DNA from: Micrococcales bacterium
GTDB taxonomy: Bacteria > Actinomycetota > Actinomycetes > Actinomycetales > Microbacteriaceae
Length of the DNA: 64,000 bases
Direction: 5' to 3'
Assembly: GCA_947454255.1 (NCBI GenBank)
Contig: CANGIU010000001.1
Location: 1 to 64,000 of the forward strand
The notes under the pieces are model-generated. The model saw nothing but the letters and a program-made list of their open reading frames with translations, did no database searches and had not been told where the DNA came from. Position numbers and translations under genes: made by a program. Shown here piece after piece: positions 39,009 through 49,282 of the stretch (positions within the stretch are counted from its first letter, which is position 1; the number at the start of each line of letters is the position of its first letter).

Positions 39009-39878
39009 CTAGGGGAGGGTTAGTATTTCTGCACCTGTTTCAGTCACAACTATCGTGTGTTCGAACTGTGCGGTAATGCTTTTGTCTTTAGTCAAAACTG
39101 TCCAACCATCCGACCACATCTGCCACTCATGTGTGCCCAGAGTCAACATCGGCTCGATTGTAAAGACCATGCCAACTTCCATGACATCTGCAAACTGTGG
39201 TGCACTGTCATAGTGGGGAATAATCAAGCCACTGTGAAAGCTCTCTCCGATTCCGTGTCCGGTGAAATCTCGAACTACGCCGTAACCAAATCTCTTTGCA
39301 TAGGATTCAATTGTTCTTCCAATCAGGTTTACTTCTCTACCTGGTGCAACACTGGCAATACCTCTTGCTAGAGCTTCACGGGTGCGATCTACAAGGTCAG
39401 AAACTTCTTGACTGACCTCACCAACTAGAAACGTTTGGTTGCTATCGCCATGGTATCCATCAAGAAAAGCTGTGATGTCAATGTTGACAATGTCGCCTTC
39501 AACCAGAGTGGTGTCATCAGGTATTCCATGACAAATAACTTCATTTATTGAGGAGCAGATTGACTTCGGATAACCTCGGTAACCCAGTGTCGAAGGGTAA
39601 GCGCTATTAGAGATGATGAACTCGTGAGCCAGTTTGTCTAATTGATCAGTTGTCACACCAGGTTTGGCGTTTTGACCTACTAAGTCAATCGCCTGGGCTG
39701 CTACTTTTCCTGCAGCGCGAATTTTAGAGATTTGTTCAGGCGTCTTGATGTTGGAACCATTGAATTTTGCTGGTGCCTGTTTCCCTACATATTCCGGTCT
39801 TGTAATGTTTTCCGGAACGGCAAGCCTTGGGGAGACTGACCCAATGGTAAGTTTTCCGGATACTGGGTCTCTAGGCAT
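39009..39878 (-). CDS. map: Methionine aminopeptidase, type I
   Basis: NEVICHGIPDDTTLVEGDIVNIDITAFLDGYHGDSNQTF; FTGHGIGESFHSGLIIPHY; FTIEPML. Confidence 0.95.
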   Translation of the reverse strand: MPRDPVSGKLTIGSVSPRLAVPENITRPEYVGKQAPAKFNGSNIKTPEQISKIRAAGKVAAQAIDLVGQNAKPGVTTDQLDKLAHEFIISNSAYPSTLGYRGYPKSICSSINEVICHGIPDDTTLVEGDIVNIDITAFLDGYHGDSNQTFLVGEVSQEVSDLVDRTREALARGIASVAPGREVNLIGRTIESYAKRFGYGVVRDFTGHGIGESFHSGLIIPHYDSAPQFADVMEVGMVFTIEPMLTLGTHEWQMWSDGWTVLTKDKSITAQFEHTIVVTETGAEILTLP

Positions 39879-39884
39879 ATCACC

Positions 39885-39890
39885 ATCCTA
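39885..39890 (-). promoter_or_regulatory. Predicted -10 (TAGGAT) of leaderless map promoter
   Basis: TAGGAT-N6-ATG. Confidence 0.55.
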
Positions 39891-39932
39891 GGTTTGAGTT
39901 CTAAGTATGCTCAGATATGAAACGCAAGAGGA

Positions 39933-40127
39933 GTGAACAAGATTACAGACAGCGGAATACCAGAGTACTGGTTCAATACGAAAACTGGCTTGGTTGAAGA
40001 AGGTAAGCAGGCGTTAGCTCTTTACAGAATTGGGCCATTCGCAACTCGCAAAGAGGCTGAACTCGCGTTGGAAACCCAGAAACTTCGTTCACAGAATTGG
40101 ACTGAAGAAGATCAAGAGGAACGGTAA
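39933..40127 (+). CDS. Small SPOR-like conserved actinobacterial protein
   Basis: EYWFNTKTGLVEEGKQALALYRIGPFATRKEAELALE; SD gagga. Confidence 0.75.
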   Translation: MNKITDSGIPEYWFNTKTGLVEEGKQALALYRIGPFATRKEAELALETQKLRSQNWTEEDQEER

Positions 40128-40940
40128 CTACTGGTGAGACTGGTCCTGATTAGGAAATTCACTGGCCAGAACTTCTTTTCGATAGGTGCTAGCAGCATTG
40201 AATAAAATCTCCCGAAGATTCGCATACTGTTTCACAAACTTTCTTGGTGTACCTGGGTAAAGACCCGCGAAATCCGTCCAGACAAGAATTTGCCCGTCTG
40301 TTCCTGAGCCTGCGCCGATTCCAATAGTTGGTATTGACAGCATTTGAGATACTTCCGAAGCAATCTCAGCAGGTACTAGCTCAAGGACAACAGCAAACGC
40401 ACCTGCTTCCTCTACTGCCTTGGCATCGGCAATTAGGGCTTCTGCAGCATCCCCACGTCCTTGAACTTTTGCGCCGCCAAGCGTGTTTATGCTCTGTGGA
40501 GTAAAGCCAATGTGAGCCATGACAGGGATGCCAGCTGTTGTCAGAGCCTTGATCTGTTCAACGCTTCTAATTCCACCCTCAAGTTTGACTCCACCTGCGT
40601 TTGTTGCCTTCATGATTTCAATGGCATTGGCTAGAGCGATATCTGTTCCACCTTCGTAGCTTCCGAATGGCATATCCACTACCACTAGAGCCCGCTTTGC
40701 AGAACCTGCAACAGCACGGCCAAAGGGAATCATCTCGGCGACAGTAATTGGAAGAGTGTTTTTGTATCCAAGAGCATTGTCTGCTGCTGAATCACCTACC
40801 AATAGCACTTCAATTCCTGCTTCATCGAAGATGCCAGCGGTTAGATGATCATAAGAAGTAAGGCAAGAGAATTTCTGCTTTTTGTTCTTGAAGTCCTGCA
40901 GGGTAGTAGTTCTAACTACCTTCGGTGTCAGTTCTGTCAT
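40128..40940 (-). CDS. panB: 3-methyl-2-oxobutanoate hydroxymethyltransferase
   Basis: KFSCLTSYDHLTAGIFDEAGIEVLLVGDSAADNALGYKNTLP; VKLEGG; GIGAGSGTDGQILVWTD. Confidence 0.94.
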   Translation of the reverse strand: MTELTPKVVRTTTLQDFKNKKQKFSCLTSYDHLTAGIFDEAGIEVLLVGDSAADNALGYKNTLPITVAEMIPFGRAVAGSAKRALVVVDMPFGSYEGGTDIALANAIEIMKATNAGGVKLEGGIRSVEQIKALTTAGIPVMAHIGFTPQSINTLGGAKVQGRGDAAEALIADAKAVEEAGAFAVVLELVPAEIASEVSQMLSIPTIGIGAGSGTDGQILVWTDFAGLYPGTPRKFVKQYANLREILFNAASTYRKEVLASEFPNQDQSHQ

Positions 40941-40943
40941 GTT

Positions 40944-42599
40944 TTAGCCTTTGTAATTGTTAGTGATTGGAAGTCTTCTATCTCGACCGAAAGCCATACC
41001 TGTAATCTTTGGACCGATCGCGCCCTGTCTTCTCTTCCATTCAGCTCGATCGACAAGGGTAAGCACCTTCTCTACCATCGCTTTATCAAAGCCAAATGAA
41101 ACTATTTCAGCTCTCGATTTTCGTTGGTTGATATAACTATCGAGAATTGCATCCAAAACATCGTAAGGAGGCAAACTGTCCTGATCGACTTGGTCTGGTC
41201 TGAGTTCGGCAGAAGGGGGTTTTTCAATCGAACTTACTGGAATTGGTTCAACTTCATCTTTTGAAAGTGCGTAGGCGTTTCTCCATTTAGCAAGTTCCCA
41301 TACCAAACTTTTTTCGACATCCTTGAGTGGAGCGTAACCTCCAACCGTATCGCCATAAATAGTTGAATAACCAACAGCAAGTTCTGATTTATTACCTGTG
41401 GTGAGTGTTAGGTGACCTTCCTTATTGCTAAGGGCCATCAATATGACACCTCGAACTCTCGCTTGAAGATTCTCTGCTGGGAGTCCGGTTAGTTCAAGTG
41501 CTGATTCAAAAGGTGTGACGAGATCTTCAATCGCCTGCACTCGATAGTTTATTCCCCGCCTGGAAGCTAAATCCTCTGCATCGTCTTTAGAACCCAAGGA
41601 TGAGTAACGACTAGGCATTGACACACCGAAGACGTTTTCAGCACCAATTGCATCTGCCGCGATGGTGGCACAGACTGCAGAATCAATGCCACCGCTCAAA
41701 CCAAGAACTGCTGATTTGAACCCGTTCTTCTGAATGTAATCTCGAAGTCCTAAAACAAGAGCGTTCCATGCCTGCCAGTTGTCATTTGGTTTTGATAGGT
41801 GATGATCGCCTAAAACAGTCAGCTCATCTTTTGCAGCAACATCGATAAAGACTAGATCACTCTTAAACTGCTTAGCTCTAGCAACCAATCGGCCTTTACT
41901 ATCTAGAACAATTGAGTCACCATCGAAAACTAAATCATCTTGCCCGCCGACGAGATTTACGTATGCGGCTGCGCAATTCTGTCGTTTTACTAAATCTCTA
42001 ACTAACGCAAAGCGTCTATCGTCTTTATCGATTTCAAACGGCGAGCCGTTCAGGATTAGAGCGACATCAGTTTTGGCATCAGCAAGTTTCGCAACTGGCC
42101 CTCCCTGCTGCCAAATATCTTCACAAATAACTGTTGAAAACCTGAGACCCTTGTGCTCAAAGGTCAGAAGATTGTTGCCTGGAACGAAATTACGATATTC
42201 ATCGAAGACCGAGTAATTCGGTAGGTGATGTTTGGTGTAAGTACCTATGATTTGACCCTGACGTATCACGCTTGCACAGTTCTTGGCTATTGCCCAACCT
42301 GTTTGTTCCTGAGAAGTTGCCATGGCAGGGTGTCCAAGGACTACCGCAAGATCGCCATAGCCCAGGTTGAGGATTTCTGCAGCTAGAGCCTTGACGGCCA
42401 ACTCTGCCTCGAGGATGAAGGATTCACGGCTGGCGAGATCTTCGATTGGGTAGCCTGTGACGGCCATTTCTCCAAAAACTACGATGTCAGCTCCGCCTTG
42501 CTGGGCCAGAGAAACCTGGTTGAGAATCTCAGCCACGTTAGCCTGAATCGCTCCAACGGTTGGATTCGTTTGAGCTAGGGCTAGGCGAACATTCGGCAT
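40944..42599 (-). CDS. nadE: Glutamine-dependent NAD+ synthetase
   Basis: CN-hydrolase domain MPNVRLALAQTNPTVGAIQANV, then SAVLGLSGGIDSAVCATIAADAIGAENVFGVSMPSRYSS. The track ORF extends over glnA2; start MPNV supported by TAGGCT-N7-ATG. Confidence 0.93.
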   Translation of the reverse strand: MPNVRLALAQTNPTVGAIQANVAEILNQVSLAQQGGADIVVFGEMAVTGYPIEDLASRESFILEAELAVKALAAEILNLGYGDLAVVLGHPAMATSQEQTGWAIAKNCASVIRQGQIIGTYTKHHLPNYSVFDEYRNFVPGNNLLTFEHKGLRFSTVICEDIWQQGGPVAKLADAKTDVALILNGSPFEIDKDDRRFALVRDLVKRQNCAAAYVNLVGGQDDLVFDGDSIVLDSKGRLVARAKQFKSDLVFIDVAAKDELTVLGDHHLSKPNDNWQAWNALVLGLRDYIQKNGFKSAVLGLSGGIDSAVCATIAADAIGAENVFGVSMPSRYSSLGSKDDAEDLASRRGINYRVQAIEDLVTPFESALELTGLPAENLQARVRGVILMALSNKEGHLTLTTGNKSELAVGYSTIYGDTVGGYAPLKDVEKSLVWELAKWRNAYALSKDEVEPIPVSSIEKPPSAELRPDQVDQDSLPPYDVLDAILDSYINQRKSRAEIVSFGFDKAMVEKVLTLVDRAEWKRRQGAIGPKITGMAFGRDRRLPITNNYKG

Positions 42600-42638
42600 A
42601 ACCATTAGCCTAGTATTAGGCAATCGAAAGGTACTCCC

Positions 42639-43976
42639 ATGGACAAACAGCGCGATTATGTGCTGCGCACTATTGAAGAGCGAAATGTTAAGTTTGTAAG
42701 GCTTTGGTTCACCGATGTGGCTGGAACTCTCAAGTCTGTAGCTATCGCTCCAGCTGAGGTTGAGGGGGCTTTTGCCGAGGGAATCGGGTTCGACGGTTCG
42801 GCCATTGAGGGATTGGCTAGATCCTATGAGGCAGACATGTTGGCACAGCCAGACCCTTCCACATTCCAGATCTTGCCTTGGCGTGGAGAGATTGACCCAA
42901 CAGCAAGAATGTTCTGTGATATCACCACTCCAGATGGGGTTCCAGCAGCGGCTGACCCTAGAAACGTATTGAAGCGCGCATTGGCTAAAGCAGCCAGTAT
43001 GGGCTTTAGCTTCTACATCCACCCAGAGATTGAGTTCTACCTGTTAAAGTCCTCACAGATAGGCCCAGAAGGCCCTATTCCTGTTGATAAGGCTGGATAC
43101 TTCGACAACGTTCCTGGTGGAACAGCCAACGACTTTAGACGCCGCGCCGTAACCATGCTTGAACAACTTGGCATTTCTGTTGAATTCAGCCACCACGAAG
43201 GTGGACCAGGCCAAAACGAGATTGATCTTCGTTATGCAGATGCGCTGACTATGGCCGATAACATCATGACCTTCAGGACTGTGATTAAGGAAGTGGCTAT
43301 TGAACAGGGCGTTTACGCCACATTCATGCCAAAGCCTTTCACCGAACATCCAGGGTCCGGAATGCACACTCACATGTCGCTTTTTGAGGGGGACACCAAC
43401 GCATTCTTCGATGCCTCGGGTCAGTATTCACTTTCTAAGACTGCTAGATCCTTTATCGCGGGACTTCTCAAGCACGCACCAGAAATTACAGCTGTTACTA
43501 ACCAGTATGTGAACTCATACAAGAGACTTTGGGGTGGGGGAGAAGCTCCATCATTTGTTTGCTGGGGACACAACAACCGCTCTGCTCTGATCAGGGTCCC
43601 GCTATACAAACCAAATAAGGGAAACTCTTCAAGAATCGAATATCGTGCAATTGACTCTGCTGCGAACCCTTATCTTTCTTATGCACTGCTGCTTTCAGCA
43701 GGGCTAAAGGGAATTGAAGAAGGGTATGAATTGCCTGCAGAGACTGAGGATAACGTATGGGATCTCTCTGACGCAGAGCGCAGGGCCATGGGAATTCAAC
43801 CGCTACCGCAGTCACTTGATCACGCAATCCGAAAGCTTGAAGATTCAGAGCTGGCTGCCGAGACATTGGGAGAGAGCGTATTCAGTTATGTTCTTGCTAA
43901 TAAGCGACGCGAGTGGAGTGACTACCGTGCTCAGGTAACACCTTACGAATTGAAGACCAACCTCGAAGTTCTGTAA
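42639..43976 (+). CDS. glnA2: Glutamine synthetase GlnA2-type
   Basis: VKFVRLWFTDVAGTLKSVAIAPAEVEGAFAEGIGFDGSAIEG; EIEFYLL; GSGMHTHMSLF. Confidence 0.92.
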   Translation: MDKQRDYVLRTIEERNVKFVRLWFTDVAGTLKSVAIAPAEVEGAFAEGIGFDGSAIEGLARSYEADMLAQPDPSTFQILPWRGEIDPTARMFCDITTPDGVPAAADPRNVLKRALAKAASMGFSFYIHPEIEFYLLKSSQIGPEGPIPVDKAGYFDNVPGGTANDFRRRAVTMLEQLGISVEFSHHEGGPGQNEIDLRYADALTMADNIMTFRTVIKEVAIEQGVYATFMPKPFTEHPGSGMHTHMSLFEGDTNAFFDASGQYSLSKTARSFIAGLLKHAPEITAVTNQYVNSYKRLWGGGEAPSFVCWGHNNRSALIRVPLYKPNKGNSSRIEYRAIDSAANPYLSYALLLSAGLKGIEEGYELPAETEDNVWDLSDAERRAMGIQPLPQSLDHAIRKLEDSELAAETLGESVFSYVLANKRREWSDYRAQVTPYELKTNLEVL

Positions 43977-46966
43977 TGGCTACGGTTCCCTCTGGTTCCT
44001 CGCTAGCAACGTTGGCAAGATTCGGTTTTGTTGACCTTGAAGCGACAATCGCCAAATTGGACAAGCTTGTTTCACTTGTCGGTGATGTCGGTAGATCTGC
44101 GCTTGCATATTTGACTAAGTCGGCATCGCCTGATTTAGCCCTAGATCAAATTATTCTTCTTGCTGAATTGGATAAAACCAAAGTCAAGAAGTTGTTGAGC
44201 AAAGAGGATTCTGGAACTCGCTTGGCAAAAGTACTGGGCGCATCGACAGCTCTTTACGACCATCTACAACGCAATCTGCAAGATTTCGAGCTTTTCGAAA
44301 AGAATCAGAGCTCTCTTCCTAGCAAGAATGATTTTGATAAGTACTTTGAGTCAAGCTTTGCTGCTCTTAACAAAGTTGAGTTCAACTCGACGCAATACAT
44401 CAGCGCACTTCGAAGCACTTATCGAACTAACCTGATGCGGATAGCGATCTATGATCTTTCCCAAGTTGAGCCGGCGTTAGCAATCCAAAAAGTCTCTGCA
44501 GCCCTAGCAGATCTAGCAGCAAGTGCATTGGATGCTGGCTTAGTTATCGCTAGGAAAGAACTTGTTGAAAGCACAGAATTTGGTGCCCACTCAAAGGAAG
44601 AAGTGGATGCGACGCGGCTAGCCATTATTGGTATGGGAAAGGGTGGGGCAAGAGAGCTCAACTACATCTCAGACGTTGATGTTATTTATGTTGCAGAGTC
44701 GGACTCGCTCGAAAGCGAACGCATGCTTACTATCGCCACCCGATTGGCAACTCGTGTGATGCGCGCGATGGATGCCAACAATACTGAGCCTGCTCTTTGG
44801 CAGGTAGATGCAAACCTTAGGCCGGAAGGTAAATCTGGAGCACTAGTTCGAACGCTTGACTCACACCAGGCCTACTACGCTCGCTGGGCGGAAAACTGGG
44901 AATTCCAAGCACTCTTGAAAGCAAGACCATTTGCAGGAGACATGACTCTTGGTAACAGATACTTTGAAGCCATAAATCCACTTGTCTGGCAATCAACTCA
45001 GCGCGAAAACTTTGTTGAATCTGTTCAACGAATGCGTGAGAGGGTGAGTGCAAACATACCATCCGATGAAGCTGACTGGCAGATAAAACTTGGCGTGGGA
45101 GGACTTAGAGACATCGAATTCACAGTGCAACTGCTTCAGTTGGTTCACGGTAGAAGTGATAACACTGTTCGCATGCCAGATACGATTTCTGCTATCGATG
45201 CTCTAGCTGCGGCTGGATACATCGGTCGTTCAGAAGCAAACGAGTTTTCATCACATTACAAGTTCCTGCGATTGTTAGAGCATCGAATTCAATTGCGTCA
45301 GATGCGTAGAACTCATCTAATGCCGCAGGACGAAATCACTCAGAGATCAATAGCCCGCTCGGTGCAAACCGATTGGAATGCTGAGGACTTACTCAAACGC
45401 TGGGCGGAAGTTAAGATTCAGGTCCGCGCACTGCATCAGAAGATCTTCTACCGACCGCTCTTAGCGGCTGTTTCCAAAGCAAGCGGTGAATTTGAAATCA
45501 CCAGTGATCAAGCAGTAGACCGATTAGCTGCCATTGGGTTCTTTGACCCTCAAGGAGCCCTCACACACATTAACGCTCTAACCTCAGGGCTCTCTCGAAG
45601 AGCCCAAATTCAAAGGCAGTTGCTACCAGTTTTGCTCCAATGGTTTGCTGAGGGAACTGACCCAGATGCTGCGATTCTGGCTTTCAGAAGACTGAGTGAA
45701 AACTTGGGTGAATCACATTGGTATTTACGAATGCTTAGAGATTCAAGTGGCGCAGCAGAGCGAATGACCATCGCACTGTCAACAAGCAAATTGGCAACCG
45801 CATTGCTTGAACTAATCCCGGAAGGAGCTGCTTGGTTCGAAGATCTCTCGGAGCTTGAACCGCAGAATCTATCGGAACTGAACTCTCAGTCTCAATCGTT
45901 GGCAGCACGTCACGAGAGCATTGAGGATTTCGCTAAATCAATTAGGCACATCAGAAGACGCGAAACTCTACGTCTTGCGTTGGGTGCTGTTGTCGGGGAG
46001 CTAACACTTTCCCAACTTGGCAGTGGTCTAACTGATCTGACTCAGTGGTATTTATCCGCTCTTGCTGAGGAATTGATTGCGACAATGAAGCACAACCAAG
46101 AGAGAGTTGCGGATCTGCTTGATTTTGGAATTATCGCAATGGGAAGATTCGGCGGTGGTGAATTGGGATTTGGTAGTGATGCCGACGTCATGTTTGTTTA
46201 CGAACCAAAGCCAACTATTCCCGTTGCGATTGCACAGAAAGCGGCTGAACTCGTCATTTCCGAGATTCACAGGCATGCTTCTGATCCTCAACTTGAGTTT
46301 GAACTAGACCTGGGATTGCGGCCTGAAGGTAAAAATGGCGCGATAGCAAGGTCTTTAGAGTCATACTCCGCATACTATTCACGGTGGGCTGACATTTGGG
46401 AAAATCAAGCCTTGCTTCGAGCTCGCATGTTCTTTGGGAGCGCAGAGCTTAAATCTGGGTTCAATGAGTTAGTTGACAAATATCGTTACCCTTCAGAATT
46501 AACTGAGAAATCAATCATCGAAATCCGAAGAATCAAAGCCAGAGTTGAAACTGAAAGATTGCCTCAGGGCGCGGATCCGAAACGTCACCTAAAACTTGGC
46601 CGTGGTTCGTTGAGTGATATCGAATGGCTAGTCCAACTTCTACAGTTGAAATTTGGTAATGCTCATCCTGGAATCAGAACGCCTAAGACATTGGAAGCAC
46701 TGGAAGCCTGTGTCTCAGCCGGACTTATAGAACCTCATGATGCAAGAGTTCTCGAAGAGGCGTGGTTACTCACCTCACGAATTAGATCAGCAGCTGTGCT
46801 TTGGTCCAATAGGCGCTCAGATGTACTACCTATCGATCGCAAGCAACTAGAAGGAATGGCACGCATTCTTGAATACCCAAGGGGTAGTGCTAGCAAACTT
46901 GAAGAGGACTATTTAGCCTTTACTCGAAGATCGAGAATGGTCTTTGAAAGAGTCTTCTTTCAATAG
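43976..46966 (+). CDS. glnE: Bifunctional glutamine synthetase adenylyltransferase/deadenylase
   Basis: Two nucleotidyltransferase domains: GGARELNYISDVDVIYVAES and GGGELGFGSDADVMFVYEP. Confidence 0.93.
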   Translation: MATVPSGSSLATLARFGFVDLEATIAKLDKLVSLVGDVGRSALAYLTKSASPDLALDQIILLAELDKTKVKKLLSKEDSGTRLAKVLGASTALYDHLQRNLQDFELFEKNQSSLPSKNDFDKYFESSFAALNKVEFNSTQYISALRSTYRTNLMRIAIYDLSQVEPALAIQKVSAALADLAASALDAGLVIARKELVESTEFGAHSKEEVDATRLAIIGMGKGGARELNYISDVDVIYVAESDSLESERMLTIATRLATRVMRAMDANNTEPALWQVDANLRPEGKSGALVRTLDSHQAYYARWAENWEFQALLKARPFAGDMTLGNRYFEAINPLVWQSTQRENFVESVQRMRERVSANIPSDEADWQIKLGVGGLRDIEFTVQLLQLVHGRSDNTVRMPDTISAIDALAAAGYIGRSEANEFSSHYKFLRLLEHRIQLRQMRRTHLMPQDEITQRSIARSVQTDWNAEDLLKRWAEVKIQVRALHQKIFYRPLLAAVSKASGEFEITSDQAVDRLAAIGFFDPQGALTHINALTSGLSRRAQIQRQLLPVLLQWFAEGTDPDAAILAFRRLSENLGESHWYLRMLRDSSGAAERMTIALSTSKLATALLELIPEGAAWFEDLSELEPQNLSELNSQSQSLAARHESIEDFAKSIRHIRRRETLRLALGAVVGELTLSQLGSGLTDLTQWYLSALAEELIATMKHNQERVADLLDFGIIAMGRFGGGELGFGSDADVMFVYEPKPTIPVAIAQKAAELVISEIHRHASDPQLEFELDLGLRPEGKNGAIARSLESYSAYYSRWADIWENQALLRARMFFGSAELKSGFNELVDKYRYPSELTEKSIIEIRRIKARVETERLPQGADPKRHLKLGRGSLSDIEWLVQLLQLKFGNAHPGIRTPKTLEALEACVSAGLIEPHDARVLEEAWLLTSRIRSAAVLWSNRRSDVLPIDRKQLEGMARILEYPRGSASKLEEDYLAFTRRSRMVFERVFFQ

Positions 46967-46979
46967 GAGTTAAAGCAAA

Positions 46980-47005
46980 ACGGGCCACCATTTCTGGTGA
47001 CCCGT
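46980..47005. terminator. Bidirectional stem-loop terminator between convergent glnE and glnA
   Basis: ACGGG-CCACCA-tttc-TGGTGA-CCCGT followed by TTTCTACT. Confidence 0.75.
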
Positions 47006-47019
47006 TTCTACTATTGTGA

Positions 47020-48453
47020 CTAAACGCCGTAGTAAAGCTCGAATTCGTATGGGTGAGGACGTTGAGCGAATGGCTTGATTTCCTTTTCGCGCTTGTAATC
47101 AATCCATGTCTCGATTAGGTCCTTGGTGAACACATCTCCCTGAAGTAGGTAGTCGTGGTCAGCTTCAAGAGCCTTTAGAACATCTTCAAGTGAGCCTGGA
47201 ACCTGAGGAATGTTCTTAGCTTCCTCTGGTGGTAACTCATATAGGTCCTTGTCCACTGGAGCGTGTGGCTCAATGCGGTTTTTGATTCCATCAAGACCAG
47301 CCATCAACATTGCAGCGAAGGCAAGGTACGCGTTACCTGAAGCGTCAGGCGCACGGAATTCAATGCGCTTAGCCTTCGGGTTTGTACCGGTCATTGGAAT
47401 ACGAATAGCAGCTGATCGGTTACCAGCTGAGTAAACAAGGTTTACTGGAGCCTCGAAGCCAGGAACTAGACGACGGTAGCTGTTAACTGTCGGGTTAGTG
47501 AACGCTAGCAGGCTTGGAGCATGCTTTAGTAGTCCACCGATGTACCAACGTGCTAGATCTGATAGACCGCCGTAGCCGTTCTCGTCGTAGAACAATGGCT
47601 TGCCATCTTTCCAAAGTGACTGGTGAACGTGCATACCTGAACCGTTGTCACCAAATAGTGGCTTCGGCATGAAGGTTGCAGTCTTGTTGTAGTTGAAAGC
47701 TGTGTTCTTAACGATGTACTTGAACTTCAGAACGTCATCAGCTGACTTCACTAGAGTGTCGAATCTATAGTTAATTTCACACTGACCAGCAGTTCCAACT
47801 TCGTGGTGACTTCGCTCAACTGAAAGTCCAGCCTTCTCAAGGTTTAGGACGATCTCGTCGCGGATATCCGCTAGGTGGTCAACTGGAGAAACAGGGAAGT
47901 AACCACCCTTGTAAGGTGTCTTGTTGCCAAGGTTACGACCTCCATCAGACTCGATTTCACGAGCTGAGTTCCAAGTACCTTCGATTGAATCTACGAAGTG
48001 GAAAGCAGTATTAGCCTTTGTCTCGAAGCGAACTTCATCAAAGATAAAGAATTCAGCTTCAGGAGCGAAATATGCAGTGTCCGCGATTCCGGTTGATGCA
48101 AGGTAAGCCTCTGCCTTCTTGGCAACCTGACGTGGGTCACGACCATAAATCTCACCGTTACGTGGGTTATAGATGTCGAAGTTGATAACCAGAGTCTTCT
48201 CAACACGGAAGGTGTCAAGGTAAGCAGTGGTCACATCAGGGATCAACTGCATGTCTGATTCGTGAATCGAAGCGAAGCCTCGAATTGACGAAGCGTCGAA
48301 CAGTTGGCCGTTTACGAAGAAGTCTTCGTCAATCTGGCTAACCGGTAGGTTGAAGTGTTGCTGGACACCAGGCAGGTCAGTGAAGCGAACATCAAGGAAC
48401 TTTACGTCTTCATCCTTAATGAATTTAATGACCTCGGATGCTGATTTAAACAT
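47020..48453 (-). CDS. glnA: Glutamine synthetase type I (GlnA1)
   Basis: [48 protein letters not shown]-type loop; adenylylation site region DLYELPPEE. Confidence 0.95.
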   Translation of the reverse strand: MFKSASEVIKFIKDEDVKFLDVRFTDLPGVQQHFNLPVSQIDEDFFVNGQLFDASSIRGFASIHESDMQLIPDVTTAYLDTFRVEKTLVINFDIYNPRNGEIYGRDPRQVAKKAEAYLASTGIADTAYFAPEAEFFIFDEVRFETKANTAFHFVDSIEGTWNSAREIESDGGRNLGNKTPYKGGYFPVSPVDHLADIRDEIVLNLEKAGLSVERSHHEVGTAGQCEINYRFDTLVKSADDVLKFKYIVKNTAFNYNKTATFMPKPLFGDNGSGMHVHQSLWKDGKPLFYDENGYGGLSDLARWYIGGLLKHAPSLLAFTNPTVNSYRRLVPGFEAPVNLVYSAGNRSAAIRIPMTGTNPKAKRIEFRAPDASGNAYLAFAAMLMAGLDGIKNRIEPHAPVDKDLYELPPEEAKNIPQVPGSLEDVLKALEADHDYLLQGDVFTKDLIETWIDYKREKEIKPFAQRPHPYEFELYYGV

Positions 48454-48478
48454 AGGGGGAGCCCTTCAAGGTTTGTGG

Positions 48479-48543
48479 GTTTTGAGCGATCCATTACGCT
48501 CAAGACCACTTTACCGCCCATTAGGGGAGCGAAGGCTCAAAAC
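48479..48543 (-). promoter_or_regulatory. Structured/alternatively pairing region upstream of glnA1
   Basis: Perfect hairpin TTGAGCG(48482-48488)/CGCTCAA(48497-48503) plus a further GCTCAAAAC (48535-48543) complementary to 48479-48487; -10-like TAAAGT (minus strand, 48513-48508). Confidence 0.45.
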
Positions 48544-48565
48544 AATGTTTCAGGGATGTAAAAAG

Positions 48566-49273
48566 TTATTGGATTCGCTTCGAAGCGCGCATCTTGGTCG
48601 GATCAATGCCCTTAGGAATGGGTAGGCCGCCTCGGGAATCCATTGCTGCCAAACGGTTCTGGACGGCCCGAATCTCGGATTTACTAAGGGTTCGCTTGAG
48701 CTTATTGACCTTCTTGTGAAGAACATGAATCGGGACGCCGTTGCCGTCTTCTGAGCTGTAGAAGGTGTGAACGGTAACTCCAGAGGCAACTCTTTGGACC
48801 TTGCGACGCTCATCCTCAAGTAATTGCTGAGTGCTGTTCTTAGTGCCTTCACCCAAAAGCACAACACCTGCCGGACCAACTACTCGGAAAACCATGTCTC
48901 TAGTTCTCGCGTTGACAGCAACCGGCTGATTGGTTCCCTTGTAAATACGTCTTGTGAGAGTTCCTACGGTGAGGCTAATTCTGCCTGGTTCGTTTGCATA
49001 CTTTGTGAAGATCGCTTTGTTGGCACGGTTGGTCAGAGTTAGAAGCGCACTGAGATAACCAGCTACCAAACCAAGGATTGTCCAGATGGCCAACCCCAAG
49101 AACTGGAAGTTTGTAAGGAAGGCACCTAAAACAGTAATAACGACGAATGTTGCGACACCGATAAGGATCGCAGTTGGAAATGCCTTGCGGTCAACTCCTC
49201 TGAGGAATCGAACTTGCTCGCCGAATTGGGCAAAAAACCCAGGTGCCTTGTTTGCTTTAGTCTCTTTAGCCAT
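48566..49273 (-). CDS. DUF4191 family membrane protein
   Basis: Two central TM helices AILIGVATFVVITVLGAFL / LGLAIWTILGLVAGYLSALLTL; adjacent to lipA as in other Actinobacteria. Confidence 0.8.
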   Translation of the reverse strand: MAKETKANKAPGFFAQFGEQVRFLRGVDRKAFPTAILIGVATFVVITVLGAFLTNFQFLGLAIWTILGLVAGYLSALLTLTNRANKAIFTKYANEPGRISLTVGTLTRRIYKGTNQPVAVNARTRDMVFRVVGPAGVVLLGEGTKNSTQQLLEDERRKVQRVASGVTVHTFYSSEDGNGVPIHVLHKKVNKLKRTLSKSEIRAVQNRLAAMDSRGGLPIPKGIDPTKMRASKRIQ

Positions 49274-49282
49274 TGTTTAAGC

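Noticed and set aside
42600-43022. N-terminal extension of the 692-aa nadE ORF over glnA2
   Set aside because: Antisense to the glnA2 coding sequence; real NadE homology starts at MPNVRLALAQTNPT (42599) with a well-placed -10.
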